Assembly (NCBI GenBank): GCA_002394635.1
Contig: DGUK01000006.1
Coordinates: 1-12,298 of the forward strand
Direction: 5' to 3'
Origin: Faecalitalea sp. UBA4312
GTDB taxonomy: Bacteria > Bacillota_I > Bacilli_A > Erysipelotrichales > Erysipelotrichaceae
Length of the DNA: 12,298 nt
A program made the position numbers and the translations under genes. A model generated the notes under the pieces. The model was not told the origin of the DNA. It saw only the letters and a list, made by a program, of their open reading frames with translations, and searched no databases. Below, piece by piece: positions 6,776 to 12,298 of this stretch. Within the stretch, counting starts at the first letter, position 1. Each line of letters opens with the position of its first letter.

Positions 6776-7544
6776 AACTAATAAACGGAATAAAAATACC
6801 AAGTACCAAAATATTCATCAGCAGGGAGTCCACACGGTCCAGTATACCACCGTGGCCTGGGAGCAAATTCGAAAAATCTTTGATCCGGAAATGCCGCTTG
6901 ATGGAAGAAAAAGACAAATCTCCGATTTCTGCTACGATCGGACATACCAGACACAATATGGTATTCCATATCATCTGCACATGACCAAGGTATAAAAAGC
7001 TGACCACAAAAGCCAAAATAAAACCAAAGATCACACCCCCGCCAAAGCCTTCCCAGCTCTTTTTCGGAGACAACCGTGGATTCATTTTATGCCGACCGAT
7101 CTTGCGGCCGACAAACCAGGCGCCGGTATCCGATCCATAGGTAGCCAGCACCAGCGTCAGAAGATAAAAATGATGACCGGCACTTAACCATCCGATGATC
7201 TGATAGATGATAGAAAAGATGACCACAAAGATCAAGCAGTAAAATCCATCCATTACATGGATCCTTTCATCAAAAATCGTCAACGTCCAAAAAAAGATGA
7301 CAGGTACGATAAATGCCGCCTGTCGGTAGCCCTCCGGAACAAAACGCAATCCCAAGGTAAACAAAACCATGACCGGAACGAGATAAACCGGCCATTTTTT
7401 AAACCGATTGTGTGCATGCGCCCACTCATATCCGCCATAGCCGACAATAAACAAAGCCAGAAGCTCCAGAGGAATGCCTCCGAAGATCAATGGGATAGCG
7501 ACTACACAGATAATCACAATCGCCGTTATGACTCGATTTTTCAT
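6774..7544 (-). CDS. cdsA: Phosphatidate cytidylyltransferase (CDP-diglyceride synthase)
   Basis: CdsA makes CDP-diacylglycerol from phosphatidic acid and CTP, the branch point for membrane phospholipids such as phosphatidylglycerol and cardiolipin. It is an integral membrane protein of 256 residues, close to the usual size, with about seven or eight hydrophobic segments beginning at residue 5. The family signature near the C terminus is complete: S-x-K-R-x4-K-D, then LPGHGGILDRVDS (about 229-241). Upstream are LSPKKSWEGFGGG (about 159-171), another conserved region, and YGSDTGAWFVGRKIG (about 136-150). The ATG shares an ATGA overlap with the uppS stop. Its Shine-Dalgarno GGAGG is embedded in the final Gly-Gly codons of uppS, so the pair is translationally coupled. 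It belongs to the uppS-cdsA-rseP unit. Confidence 0.97.
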   Translation of the reverse strand: MKNRVITAIVIICVVAIPLIFGGIPLELLALFIVGYGGYEWAHAHNRFKKWPVYLVPVMVLFTLGLRFVPEGYRQAAFIVPVIFFWTLTIFDERIHVMDGFYCLIFVVIFSIIYQIIGWLSAGHHFYLLTLVLATYGSDTGAWFVGRKIGRHKMNPRLSPKKSWEGFGGGVIFGFILAFVVSFLYLGHVQMIWNTILCLVCPIVAEIGDLSFSSIKRHFRIKDFSNLLPGHGGILDRVDSLLMNILVLGIFIPFIS

Positions 7545-8245
7545 TTTGATAAGCCTCCGAACCGCCGATCACGCGATTGATATTCTTCGATGCATTCTAA
7601 CAATGCCTTTTCATCAAAATCCGGCCAGGCGACAGGTGTGAAGATAAGCTCCGCATACGCAATCTGCCATAAAAGATAATTTGAAATTCTTAATTCGCCA
7701 CTGGTGCGGATCATCAGATCTACATTCTCCGGTACCATCAAATAGCCGGCTACTTCCTGTTCAGTAATATCATTGTTACATCTTCCGTCTTTTACATCCT
7801 GCGCATAACGACGCATCGCCAGCGTCAGTTCCCTGCGGGATCCATAATTGATTGCAATACATAGATCAAGTCCCGTATTCCCGGCGGTTTGAGCAACAGC
7901 CTTGTTGATCACACGCTGAGTATAATCTGGAAACCGTTCCAGTTCACCGGCAAATGTAACTCGGATATTATTCTCCATCAGTTCTTTGATATAGCGATTA
8001 AAAAAGAATTCCGGCAGTTTACACAAATAGCTGACCTCATCCTCCGGACGCTTCCAGTTCTCTGTCGAAAATGCATACAGGATCAACTTCTTAACGCCGA
8101 TCCGATTGGCATACAAAGCAATCACTCGGATTTGCTCCGCCCCTTGTTTATGGCCTGCTGTTCTTGGCAGACCCTGCTTTTTGGCCCAGCGCCCATTGCC
8201 ATCCATAATGATTGCAATGGTCTGGGGTATAGTACTCATATCCAT
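7541..8245 (-). CDS. uppS: Undecaprenyl diphosphate synthase (cis-prenyltransferase)
   Basis: UppS condenses farnesyl diphosphate with eight isopentenyl diphosphates into the C55 lipid carrier used for peptidoglycan and other wall polymers. The protein has 234 residues, slightly shorter than the usual 240-250. Key motifs are IIMDGNGRWA (12-21) with catalytic Asp15, the glycine-rich RTAGHKQG (28-35), YAFSTENWKRP (57-67), IAINYGSRREL (130-140), RTSGELRISNYLLWQ (180-194) and WPDF (207-210), ending with SRDRRFGG. The ATG at 8245 follows GAGG with 7 bases between, better than the in-frame ATG at 8239. It is the first gene of a new unit: a terminator and a TTGACA promoter lie just upstream, separating it from the GNAT gene. 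It overlaps cdsA by 4 bases. Confidence 0.98.
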   Translation of the reverse strand: MDMSTIPQTIAIIMDGNGRWAKKQGLPRTAGHKQGAEQIRVIALYANRIGVKKLILYAFSTENWKRPEDEVSYLCKLPEFFFNRYIKELMENNIRVTFAGELERFPDYTQRVINKAVAQTAGNTGLDLCIAINYGSRRELTLAMRRYAQDVKDGRCNNDITEQEVAGYLMVPENVDLMIRTSGELRISNYLLWQIAYAELIFTPVAWPDFDEKALLECIEEYQSRDRRFGGLSK

Positions 8246-8282
8246 AATCTTTCCTCAACATTCAATAATCTCAGTTTATCAC

Positions 8283-8311
8283 ATTCTGATTCATTTGTAT
8301 CGAAATGTCAA
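8283..8311 (-). promoter_or_regulatory. Candidate sigma-A-type promoter of uppS
   Basis: The minus strand carries a perfect -35 TTGACA (8311-8306), then 17 bases, then CAGAAT (8288-8283), which matches 4 of 6 bases of TATAAT. It lies just after the GNAT terminator and would give a leader of about 30 bases before the uppS ATG at 8245. The 8246-8358 gap holds only this promoter, the uppS ribosome binding site and the terminator. Confidence 0.6.
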
Positions 8312-8329
8312 ACGTAAGCCGACAACTGT

Positions 8330-8359
8330 AAAAAAAGAATCTTTCATTTTGAAAGATCC
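8330..8359 (-). terminator. Intrinsic terminator after the GNAT gene
   Basis: The minus strand reads GGATCTTTC, loop AAAAT, GAAAGATTC, then seven T. The 9-bp stem (one G-U pair) begins at the last base of the GNAT TAG stop. It should close the pyrH-frr-exported protein-GNAT unit. Confidence 0.85.
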
Positions 8360-8859
8360 TAGATCACTTTTTCATAGAAATCACAAGGTCCTTTGACCCA
8401 GTCCGACCAACCGGTCAGTACATAGTCTGCATGTTGATACATATTGACAGCTGCCAAATTGGCACGAAACACATCCAGACGAATGGCATGGATCCCTTTT
8501 TTTTGGCATTGTTGTTCCATATATGCTAACGTCTGTTTGGCTAATCCTTTTCTCTGATATTCTGCATGGATACAAAAACGATGCAAGACGTAATATGCAT
8601 CCCCCACATCGGTCCACACACCCTTGACATATTCCGGCTCCATACGATGATCCAATACATAACAGACGACGATCTTCCCGTCTAAGCATCCAACTGTCAT
8701 CGTTTGTTGCTGGATTGATTGTCGGATCTCTCCTATATCCGGATAGGTATCGTCCCACTGAAAGATTCCTTCCGTTTCCATCTTTTTCCGCGCGCCCTGT
8801 AGAAGATCCCAAATATCTTGTAGATCCTCTATGCGAGCCAGTCTGTATTCTGGTTTCAT
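8359..8859 (-). CDS. GNAT-family N-acetyltransferase
   Basis: This 166-residue cytoplasmic protein has the GCN5-related acetyltransferase fold, which transfers acetyl from acetyl-CoA to an amine. The acetyl-CoA pyrophosphate loop is visible as HAEYQRKGLAKQTL (98-111; Q/R-x-x-G-x-G/A type). It follows strand 4 (YYVLHRFCI, about 89-97) and precedes strand 5 (IRLDVFRANLAAVNMYQHADY, about 126-146), with the typical N-x-x-A-x-x-x-Y motif. The N terminus (RLARIEDLQDIWDLL) is also typical. The substrate cannot be told from sequence; it could be a small molecule, a peptide or a protein amine. Its ATG shares an ATGA overlap with the upstream exported-protein gene and has only a weak Shine-Dalgarno (AGG), so it probably depends on coupled translation. 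An intrinsic terminator begins at its stop codon. Confidence 0.88.
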   Translation of the reverse strand: MKPEYRLARIEDLQDIWDLLQGARKKMETEGIFQWDDTYPDIGEIRQSIQQQTMTVGCLDGKIVVCYVLDHRMEPEYVKGVWTDVGDAYYVLHRFCIHAEYQRKGLAKQTLAYMEQQCQKKGIHAIRLDVFRANLAAVNMYQHADYVLTGWSDWVKGPCDFYEKVI

Positions 8860-9542
8860 CCTTTAGACCTGTCCAGCTTGTACATTAACAGTTTGTACGT
8901 ATGATGCCCATAGTATTCAGAAGGAATACCGGCTGCTGTACCACTTCCGATTTTTTTTAGTTCCTTTGTCTTCCGTGCCTCTTTATTGGTAAGATAGTAA
9001 TAGTGGTCATCGATCCATCCATTGTTATCCCAATAAGTATTGATATCCAGCTCATAGATATAAAAATCAAAGTGATAAATACCGTCTTTATCTTTTTTTA
9101 GTGTGTCGACTATGGTCAGCATATTGTGTGCCTGTCCATCGGCCGCCTGGAAATAGAATGTTCCGTTCTCATAATATGCATGTTCCGTCTGAAATGTAGA
9201 AGCCTGTTTTTCCGATAATTCCACATCCAGAAACCGTTTTAAAATAACATTGACATGGTCAATGCTCATTGTCTCATAACCGGACTGGTATCCGATCCCC
9301 TGATGATAGTTGATCTTATCATACAAATGTGCATAAGAAACAATCTGGCCTACATTGATCTCGGATGGATCATAGTCCTTAAATCCCTGTTCGGAAAAAT
9401 TACTCAGAAAGAGATTCGCCTCATATTGTTCCTGCTGGCTCATTGTAACTATAGCTTCTTCCGGATAGCGGACAGGTCGGGCATGGATTGGCTGAATGCA
9501 CAAACATCCAATCAGAAGAATAAGGGAGATCCTTCTTATCAT
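8856..9542 (-). CDS. Exported or lipid-anchored protein of unknown function
   Basis: I do not recognise this 228-residue protein. It starts with two arginines and a hydrophobic run (ISLILLIGCLCI, 5-16), which looks like a signal peptide. Cleavage could follow Ala21 (IHA) by signal peptidase I. Alternatively LIGC (10-13) matches a lipobox, although the hydrophobic part before it is short. The mature part is rich in Tyr, Asp and His, with segments ANLFLSNFSEQGF (about 42-54), a clustered HYYYLTNKEARK region near the C terminus, and no transmembrane segment after the N terminus. I see no enzyme motif. The start has AAAGGAG 5 bases upstream. It lies 48 bases after frr, behind a perfect hairpin, and is translationally linked to the GNAT gene by an ATGA overlap. 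Codon use looks like that of its neighbours. Confidence 0.75.
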   Translation of the reverse strand: MIRRISLILLIGCLCIQPIHARPVRYPEEAIVTMSQQEQYEANLFLSNFSEQGFKDYDPSEINVGQIVSYAHLYDKINYHQGIGYQSGYETMSIDHVNVILKRFLDVELSEKQASTFQTEHAYYENGTFYFQAADGQAHNMLTIVDTLKKDKDGIYHFDFYIYELDINTYWDNNGWIDDHYYYLTNKEARKTKELKKIGSGTAAGIPSEYYGHHTYKLLMYKLDRSKG

Positions 9543-9559
9543 AGTCGCTCCTTTTCAGA

Positions 9560-9586
9560 AACAGACAAGCGAATTGCTTGTCTGTT
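9560..9586 (-). other. Perfect 11-bp hairpin between frr and the exported-protein gene
   Basis: The minus strand reads AACAGACAAGC, loop AATTC, GCTTGTCTGTT, then TCTGAAAAGGAG. The stem is perfect, but the following T run is short (TTTCTG), so it is a weak or partial terminator, an attenuator, or an RNA processing or stability element that sets downstream expression below that of pyrH-frr. The next gene's ribosome binding site lies just beyond the stem. Confidence 0.65.
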
Positions 9587-9590
9587 GGTT

Positions 9591-10136
9591 TTATACAGTT
9601 AAAATATCTTTTTTCTTAGCTTCGACAATGGAATCGATTTCTTTAATATATTTGTCAGTCAGTTTCTGACAGCTTTCTAATTCCATCTTTTCCTCATCTT
9701 CACGAAGTTCTTTATCCTTTTTAATATCATTATTGGCATCACGACGTACGTTACGAATTGCAACTTTTGCATCTTCTCCGTATTTCTGTGCCTGCTTTGC
9801 CAATTCCTTACGACGATCTTCCGTCAATTGCGGTACAAGGATACGGATCTGATCGGCTTCAGCCTGTGGATTTAAGCCAAGATTAGCAGCCTGGATCGCC
9901 TTATTCACGCTCTTTACGATCGAACGGTCATATGGTTTTACCACCAGCTGCGTACCTTCCACAACTGTAATACGAGCCATCTGCTTAATTAGTGTCGGAG
10001 CTCCATAATAGTCCACTTCGATTCCATCCAGGATCTGGGCACTGGCACGTCCTGTACGTAATACATGTAAATTGCTTTCAAGTTTTTCAACAGCAGACAT
10101 CATGCGCATTTCTGCATTGTCTAAAATATCACTCAT
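9591..10136 (-). CDS. frr: Ribosome recycling factor
   Basis: RRF, with EF-G, splits the post-termination ribosome so that its subunits can be reused. The protein has 181 residues against a usual 185. The N-terminal long helix carries LRTGRASAQILDGIEVDYYG (about 26-45), domain II includes MARITVVEGTQLVVKPYD (about 53-70), and the C-terminal helices carry LTEDRRKELAK (104-114) and AIRNVRRDAN (126-135) with the conserved arginine near position 132. The ATG at 10136 has AAGGAG 8 bases upstream, overlapping the pyrH stop codon TAA, which ties frr translation to pyrH. The pyrH-frr pair directly after tsf is the standard arrangement in most bacteria. Confidence 0.98.
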   Translation of the reverse strand: MSDILDNAEMRMMSAVEKLESNLHVLRTGRASAQILDGIEVDYYGAPTLIKQMARITVVEGTQLVVKPYDRSIVKSVNKAIQAANLGLNPQAEADQIRILVPQLTEDRRKELAKQAQKYGEDAKVAIRNVRRDANNDIKKDKELREDEEKMELESCQKLTDKYIKEIDSIVEAKKKDILTV

Positions 10137-10144
10137 TATTATAT

Positions 10145-10150
10145 CTCCTT
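10145..10150 (-). promoter_or_regulatory. Ribosome binding site of frr overlapping the pyrH stop
   Basis: The minus strand reads TAAGGAGATATAATAATG. AAGGAG begins inside the pyrH TAA stop and lies 8 bases before the frr ATG. This is one of three stop/Shine-Dalgarno overlaps in the window. Confidence 0.8.
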
Positions 10151-10862
10151 AGTCTTTTTTTCGAGTTATGACAGTACCATCAACTTCTTGTTTTACAGCT
10201 TTTAAAATCATTCCCGGTTCATTCATATTGAATACGACAAGATCAATATCATTATCCATACACATACTGATTGCAGTGGAATCCATAACCTGCAATCCTT
10301 TGTTCAAAACATCCAGATAGTAGAGATGATCAAACTTTTTCGCATTCGGATTCTTCTTCGGATCACTGTCATAAACACCGTCCACACCGTTTTTAGCCAT
10401 CAGGATCACATCGGCCCCGATTTCCGAAGCTCTTAATGCGGCTGTCGTATCCGTACTGAAGTAAGGAGATCCAGTTCCTGCTCCAAAGATAACGACACGT
10501 CCTTTTTCCAAATGGCGGATGGCACGACGTAGAATAAATGGTTCCGCAACCTGCTGCATATGCACAGCTGTCTGTACACGTGTTTGCACCCCTTCCATTT
10601 CCAGGGCATTTTGAACAGCCAACGCATTAATGACCGTTCCCAGCATTCCCATATAGTCTCCCTGGGCACGATTCATTCCCATTTCAGCCAGCATTTTTCC
10701 ACGGATAAAATTACCTCCGCCGACAACAACAGCCAGTTCCACACCTAGTTCCTGAATTTGTTTCAATTCCTGTGCCAGGCTTTTCAATACGGATTGATCA
10801 AACGGCTGTCCATTACCGGCTAAAGCTTCTCCGCTTAGTTTTAAAAGAACTCGTTTATACAT
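10149..10862 (-). CDS. pyrH: UMP kinase
   Basis: PyrH phosphorylates UMP to UDP with ATP in pyrimidine nucleotide synthesis. The bacterial enzyme belongs to the amino-acid kinase family, is hexameric, and is typically activated by GTP and inhibited by UTP. The protein has 237 residues, the usual length. Visible motifs are KLSGEALAG (8-16), the glycine loop [11 protein letters not shown] (45-55), [14 protein letters not shown] (68-81), the UMP-binding [17 protein letters not shown] (129-145) and [15 protein letters not shown] (154-168). The ATG at 10862 follows AAAGGAG with 7 bases between. A TATAAT promoter and the tsf terminator lie in the 90 bases upstream, so pyrH begins its own transcription unit. 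It is joined to frr by a stop/ribosome-binding-site overlap. Confidence 0.98.
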   Translation of the reverse strand: MYKRVLLKLSGEALAGNGQPFDQSVLKSLAQELKQIQELGVELAVVVGGGNFIRGKMLAEMGMNRAQGDYMGMLGTVINALAVQNALEMEGVQTRVQTAVHMQQVAEPFILRRAIRHLEKGRVVIFGAGTGSPYFSTDTTAALRASEIGADVILMAKNGVDGVYDSDPKKNPNAKKFDHLYYLDVLNKGLQVMDSTAISMCMDNDIDLVVFNMNEPGMILKAVKQEVDGTVITRKKD

Positions 10863-10893
10863 AGCATAACTCCTTTACAATTTTATCGAATTC

Positions 10894-10922
10894 ATTATAC
10901 AACACTTCCCATTTAAAAAAAA
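10894..10922 (-). promoter_or_regulatory. Candidate promoter of the pyrH-frr unit
   Basis: A perfect -10 TATAAT lies at 10899-10894 on the minus strand. At 17-base spacing the -35 position is TTTTTT (10922-10917), inside the T run of the tsf terminator, so the -35 is poor. The implied start is about 25 bases before the pyrH ATG. The perfect -10 and the position between a strong terminator and a gene support the call. Confidence 0.6.
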
Positions 10923-10946
10923 GACAAGACACACGTCTTGCCTTTT
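10915..10946 (-). terminator. Strong intrinsic terminator after tsf
   Basis: The minus strand reads AAAAGGCAAGAC, loop GTGT, GTCTTGTCTTTT, with a run of eight T. The stem is up to 12 bp with one G-U pair and starts 6 bases after the tsf stop. It should end the rpsB-tsf unit. Confidence 0.92.
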
Positions 10947-10952
10947 ATGGTC

Positions 10953-11837
10953 TTATCCCTTGATCTGTGCAGCAACTTCTGCAGCGAAATCTTCTTCCTT
11001 CTTTTCGATTCCTTCACCAACCTGGTAACGAACGAAAGATACAACAGAAGCTCCCTGTTCCTTCAGGTATTGAGAAACGCTCTTCTTGTTTTCCAGGAAG
11101 AATTCCTGATCAGCCAGGCACAATTCCTTGAAATGTTTCTTTACTTTTCCGTTTAAGATACCAGCCAGTACTTTTTCCGGTTTTCCAGCCATCTTCGGAT
11201 CTGCATCCATCATCTGTTTCTGTAATTCACGCTCGTGATCCAATTCAGCTGCCGGGATATCCTTTTCTGTAGCATATACCGGTGACATGCTGGCAACCTG
11301 CATAGCAATGTTTTTAGCAATGGCTTCATCGCCACCTTTTAATACAACCAATGCAGAAATCGTTCCGCCTTTATGCATATAAGCGCCAAAGATTTCATCT
11401 TCTGCTTTTTCAACGACCTGGAAACGACGGAAAGAAATCTTTTCCCCGATCGTTGCCGTAGCGTTGATGATCAGATCATTGATTGTTCCTTCTGGTGTAT
11501 CCAAAGCCAAAGCGGCTTCTACATCTGCCGGTTTACCACTTAACAGAGCTGCCTGAACGAGATCCAGCAAGTGCAGGAACTTATCGTTTTTAGCAACAAA
11601 GTCTGTTTCTGAGTTTACTTCGAACAATACCGCAGTATTGCCATCTACCGCAACACGGCTCAAACCTTCGGCTGCGATACGTCCAGCTTTCTTGGCTGAT
11701 TTTGCAATACCCTTTTCTCTTAACCAGTCAATGGCTTTTTCAATATCTCCGTCCGTTGCAGATAATGCTTTTTTGCAATCCATCATTCCGGCACCGGTTT
11801 TTTCACGCAATTCTTTTACTTGAGATGCTTTGATCAT
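10953..11837 (-). CDS. tsf: Elongation factor Ts
   Basis: EF-Ts is the nucleotide exchange factor that recharges EF-Tu with GTP during translation. The protein has 294 residues from ATG 11837. The N-terminal UBA-like domain carries ASQVKELREKTGAGMMDCKK (about 4-23), and the core carries FEVNSETDFVAKND (about 72-85), whose TDFVAKN contacts the EF-Tu nucleotide-binding region. The C-terminal half contains MQVASMSPVYA and an FLENKKSVSQYL segment, with an acidic end. The frame also allows ATG 11843, but AGGAGG ends only 2 bases before that codon and 8 bases before ATG 11837, so the second is preferred. The gene lies 23 bases after rpsB, as in nearly all bacteria, and is followed by a strong terminator. 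Confidence 0.98.
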   Translation of the reverse strand: MIKASQVKELREKTGAGMMDCKKALSATDGDIEKAIDWLREKGIAKSAKKAGRIAAEGLSRVAVDGNTAVLFEVNSETDFVAKNDKFLHLLDLVQAALLSGKPADVEAALALDTPEGTINDLIINATATIGEKISFRRFQVVEKAEDEIFGAYMHKGGTISALVVLKGGDEAIAKNIAMQVASMSPVYATEKDIPAAELDHERELQKQMMDADPKMAGKPEKVLAGILNGKVKKHFKELCLADQEFFLENKKSVSQYLKEQGASVVSFVRYQVGEGIEKKEEDFAAEVAAQIKG

Positions 11838-11845
11838 ACTCATAT

Positions 11846-11851
11846 CCTCCT
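11846..11851 (-). promoter_or_regulatory. Ribosome binding site deciding the tsf start
   Basis: AGGAGG on the minus strand precedes two in-frame ATG codons two codons apart. The spacing is 2 bases to 11843 and 8 bases to 11837, which favours the downstream ATG. Confidence 0.75.
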
Positions 11852-11860
11852 GATTTTCTA

Positions 11861-12298
11861 TTAGGCAGCTTTTTCAGCTGGTTTTTCTTCTTTTGGTGCA
11901 GCAGTTTCTTCATTACGAGCTGGACGATTGAAACGACGGTTACGACGTTCCATGTTACGACGTCTTCTTTCTTCGTTTCTCTGACGACGACGTCTTTCGT
12001 TTTCAGCAATCTGCTGTTCAACGTTACGGATTACATCTTCCATTGTAACGTCTTCCTCTGTTTCATCCAGGAAAGCCAGTTCCAGTAAACCACCCTTGGC
12101 ATCCACGATAGCATCCGCACACAAAGTAGTGACTAAGCGAATGGAACGTGCTGCATCATCGTTAGAAGCGATTGGATAATCAGCGTCATCCGGATCACAG
12201 TTTGTATCCAACATCGCAAAGACAGGAATTCCTAATTTTTTCGCTTCAGCTACGGCATTGTGTTCTTCCTTTGGATCGATTACGAATACCGCATCCGG
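11861..12298 (-). CDS. rpsB: 30S ribosomal protein S2, C-terminal 145 residues (runs off right edge)
   Basis: S2 is a small-subunit protein bound late in assembly near the 30S head and platform. The visible part starts in frame at the window edge with [19 protein letters not shown] and continues with the highly conserved [20 protein letters not shown], then [15 protein letters not shown]. This is the end of the S2 core. The last 50 or so residues are unusual: a dense Arg/Glu/Asn stretch ([21 protein letters not shown]), then an Ala/Glu/Lys/Pro tail ending EKPAEKAA. Typical S2 proteins have at most a short acidic tail here. The low-complexity end is in frame with the core and ends at a TAA 23 bases before the chosen tsf start, so it belongs to the gene rather than being a frameshift. 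The N-terminal part, about 110-120 residues, is outside the window. Confidence 0.97.
   Translation of the reverse strand, partial: PDAVFVIDPKEEHNAVAEAKKLGIPVFAMLDTNCDPDDADYPIASNDDAARSIRLVTTLCADAIVDAKGGLLELAFLDETEEDVTMEDVIRNVEQQIAENERRRRQRNEERRRRNMERRNRRFNRPARNEETAAPKEEKPAEKAA

Noticed and set aside
6764..6802. Thirteen extra N-terminal codons of rseP
   Set aside because: They overlap cdsA. The AGGAGG at 6770-6775 fits ATG 6763, where the first membrane helix begins as in the family.
9559..9600. The frr-downstream hairpin as a plus-strand terminator
   Set aside because: There is no plus-strand gene running into it; the T run on that side (GGTTTTATA) is just as weak.
9255..9602. 115-codon plus-strand open frame opposite the exported-protein gene
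   Set aside because: It crosses the intergenic hairpin and the start region of a minus-strand gene that has a clear ribosome binding site and signal peptide; it has no support of its own.
1..12298. Mobile element, CRISPR array, phage island or tRNA/rRNA genes
   Set aside because: No transposase or phage protein, no spaced direct repeats and no tRNA or rRNA-like sequence were seen on either strand. All sequence is accounted for by one-strand housekeeping genes and gaps of about 115 bases or less.

Overview
The window is a stretch of housekeeping chromosome from a low-to-moderate GC Gram-positive (Firmicutes-type) bacterium. Every gene I can support lies on the minus strand, so transcription runs from the right end to the left. 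The gene set (rpsB-tsf-pyrH-frr-uppS-cdsA-rseP, then smc-ftsY-ylxM) is the classic Firmicutes backbone. An SMC of only 979 residues, no dxr between cdsA and rseP, and an arginine-rich tail on ribosomal protein S2 together point to the Erysipelotrichia/Mollicutes side of the phylum. That placement is inference; I cannot name a species.

Layout in the direction of transcription. (1) The 3' end of rpsB (S2) and tsf (EF-Ts) close with a strong intrinsic terminator at 10915-10946. (2) A promoter with a perfect TATAAT follows at once and drives pyrH (UMP kinase), frr (ribosome recycling factor), an unrecognised exported protein and a GNAT acetyltransferase, closed by a second terminator at 8330-8359. 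(3) A promoter with a perfect TTGACA drives uppS, cdsA and rseP (undecaprenyl diphosphate synthase, CDP-diglyceride synthase, site-2 protease), closed by a third terminator at 5670-5694. (4) A fourth unit appears to start just after that terminator. It holds a divergent guanylate-kinase-fold protein, smc, ftsY, ylxM and the first 299 codons of ackA (acetate kinase), which runs off the left edge.

The units are tightly packed. Genes inside them overlap by 4 bp (ATGA) or about 14 bp, or the stop codon of one gene lies inside the Shine-Dalgarno of the next (TAGGAGG, TAAGGAG). Working groups are translation (S2, EF-Ts, RRF), pyrimidine nucleotide supply (PyrH), envelope lipid and lipid-carrier synthesis with membrane proteolysis (UppS, CdsA, RseP), chromosome organisation and membrane protein targeting (SMC, FtsY, YlxM), and acetate/ATP metabolism (AckA).

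I see no mobile element, CRISPR array, tRNA, rRNA or phage gene, and no intergenic gap longer than about 115 bases. I do not see an obvious new multi-gene system. The points most worth a second look are the exported protein plus acetyltransferase inserted between frr and uppS, the divergent kinase in front of smc with a possible leaderless start, and the lineage-type gene replacements (no rnc before smc, no dxr after cdsA, ackA where ffh is usual).
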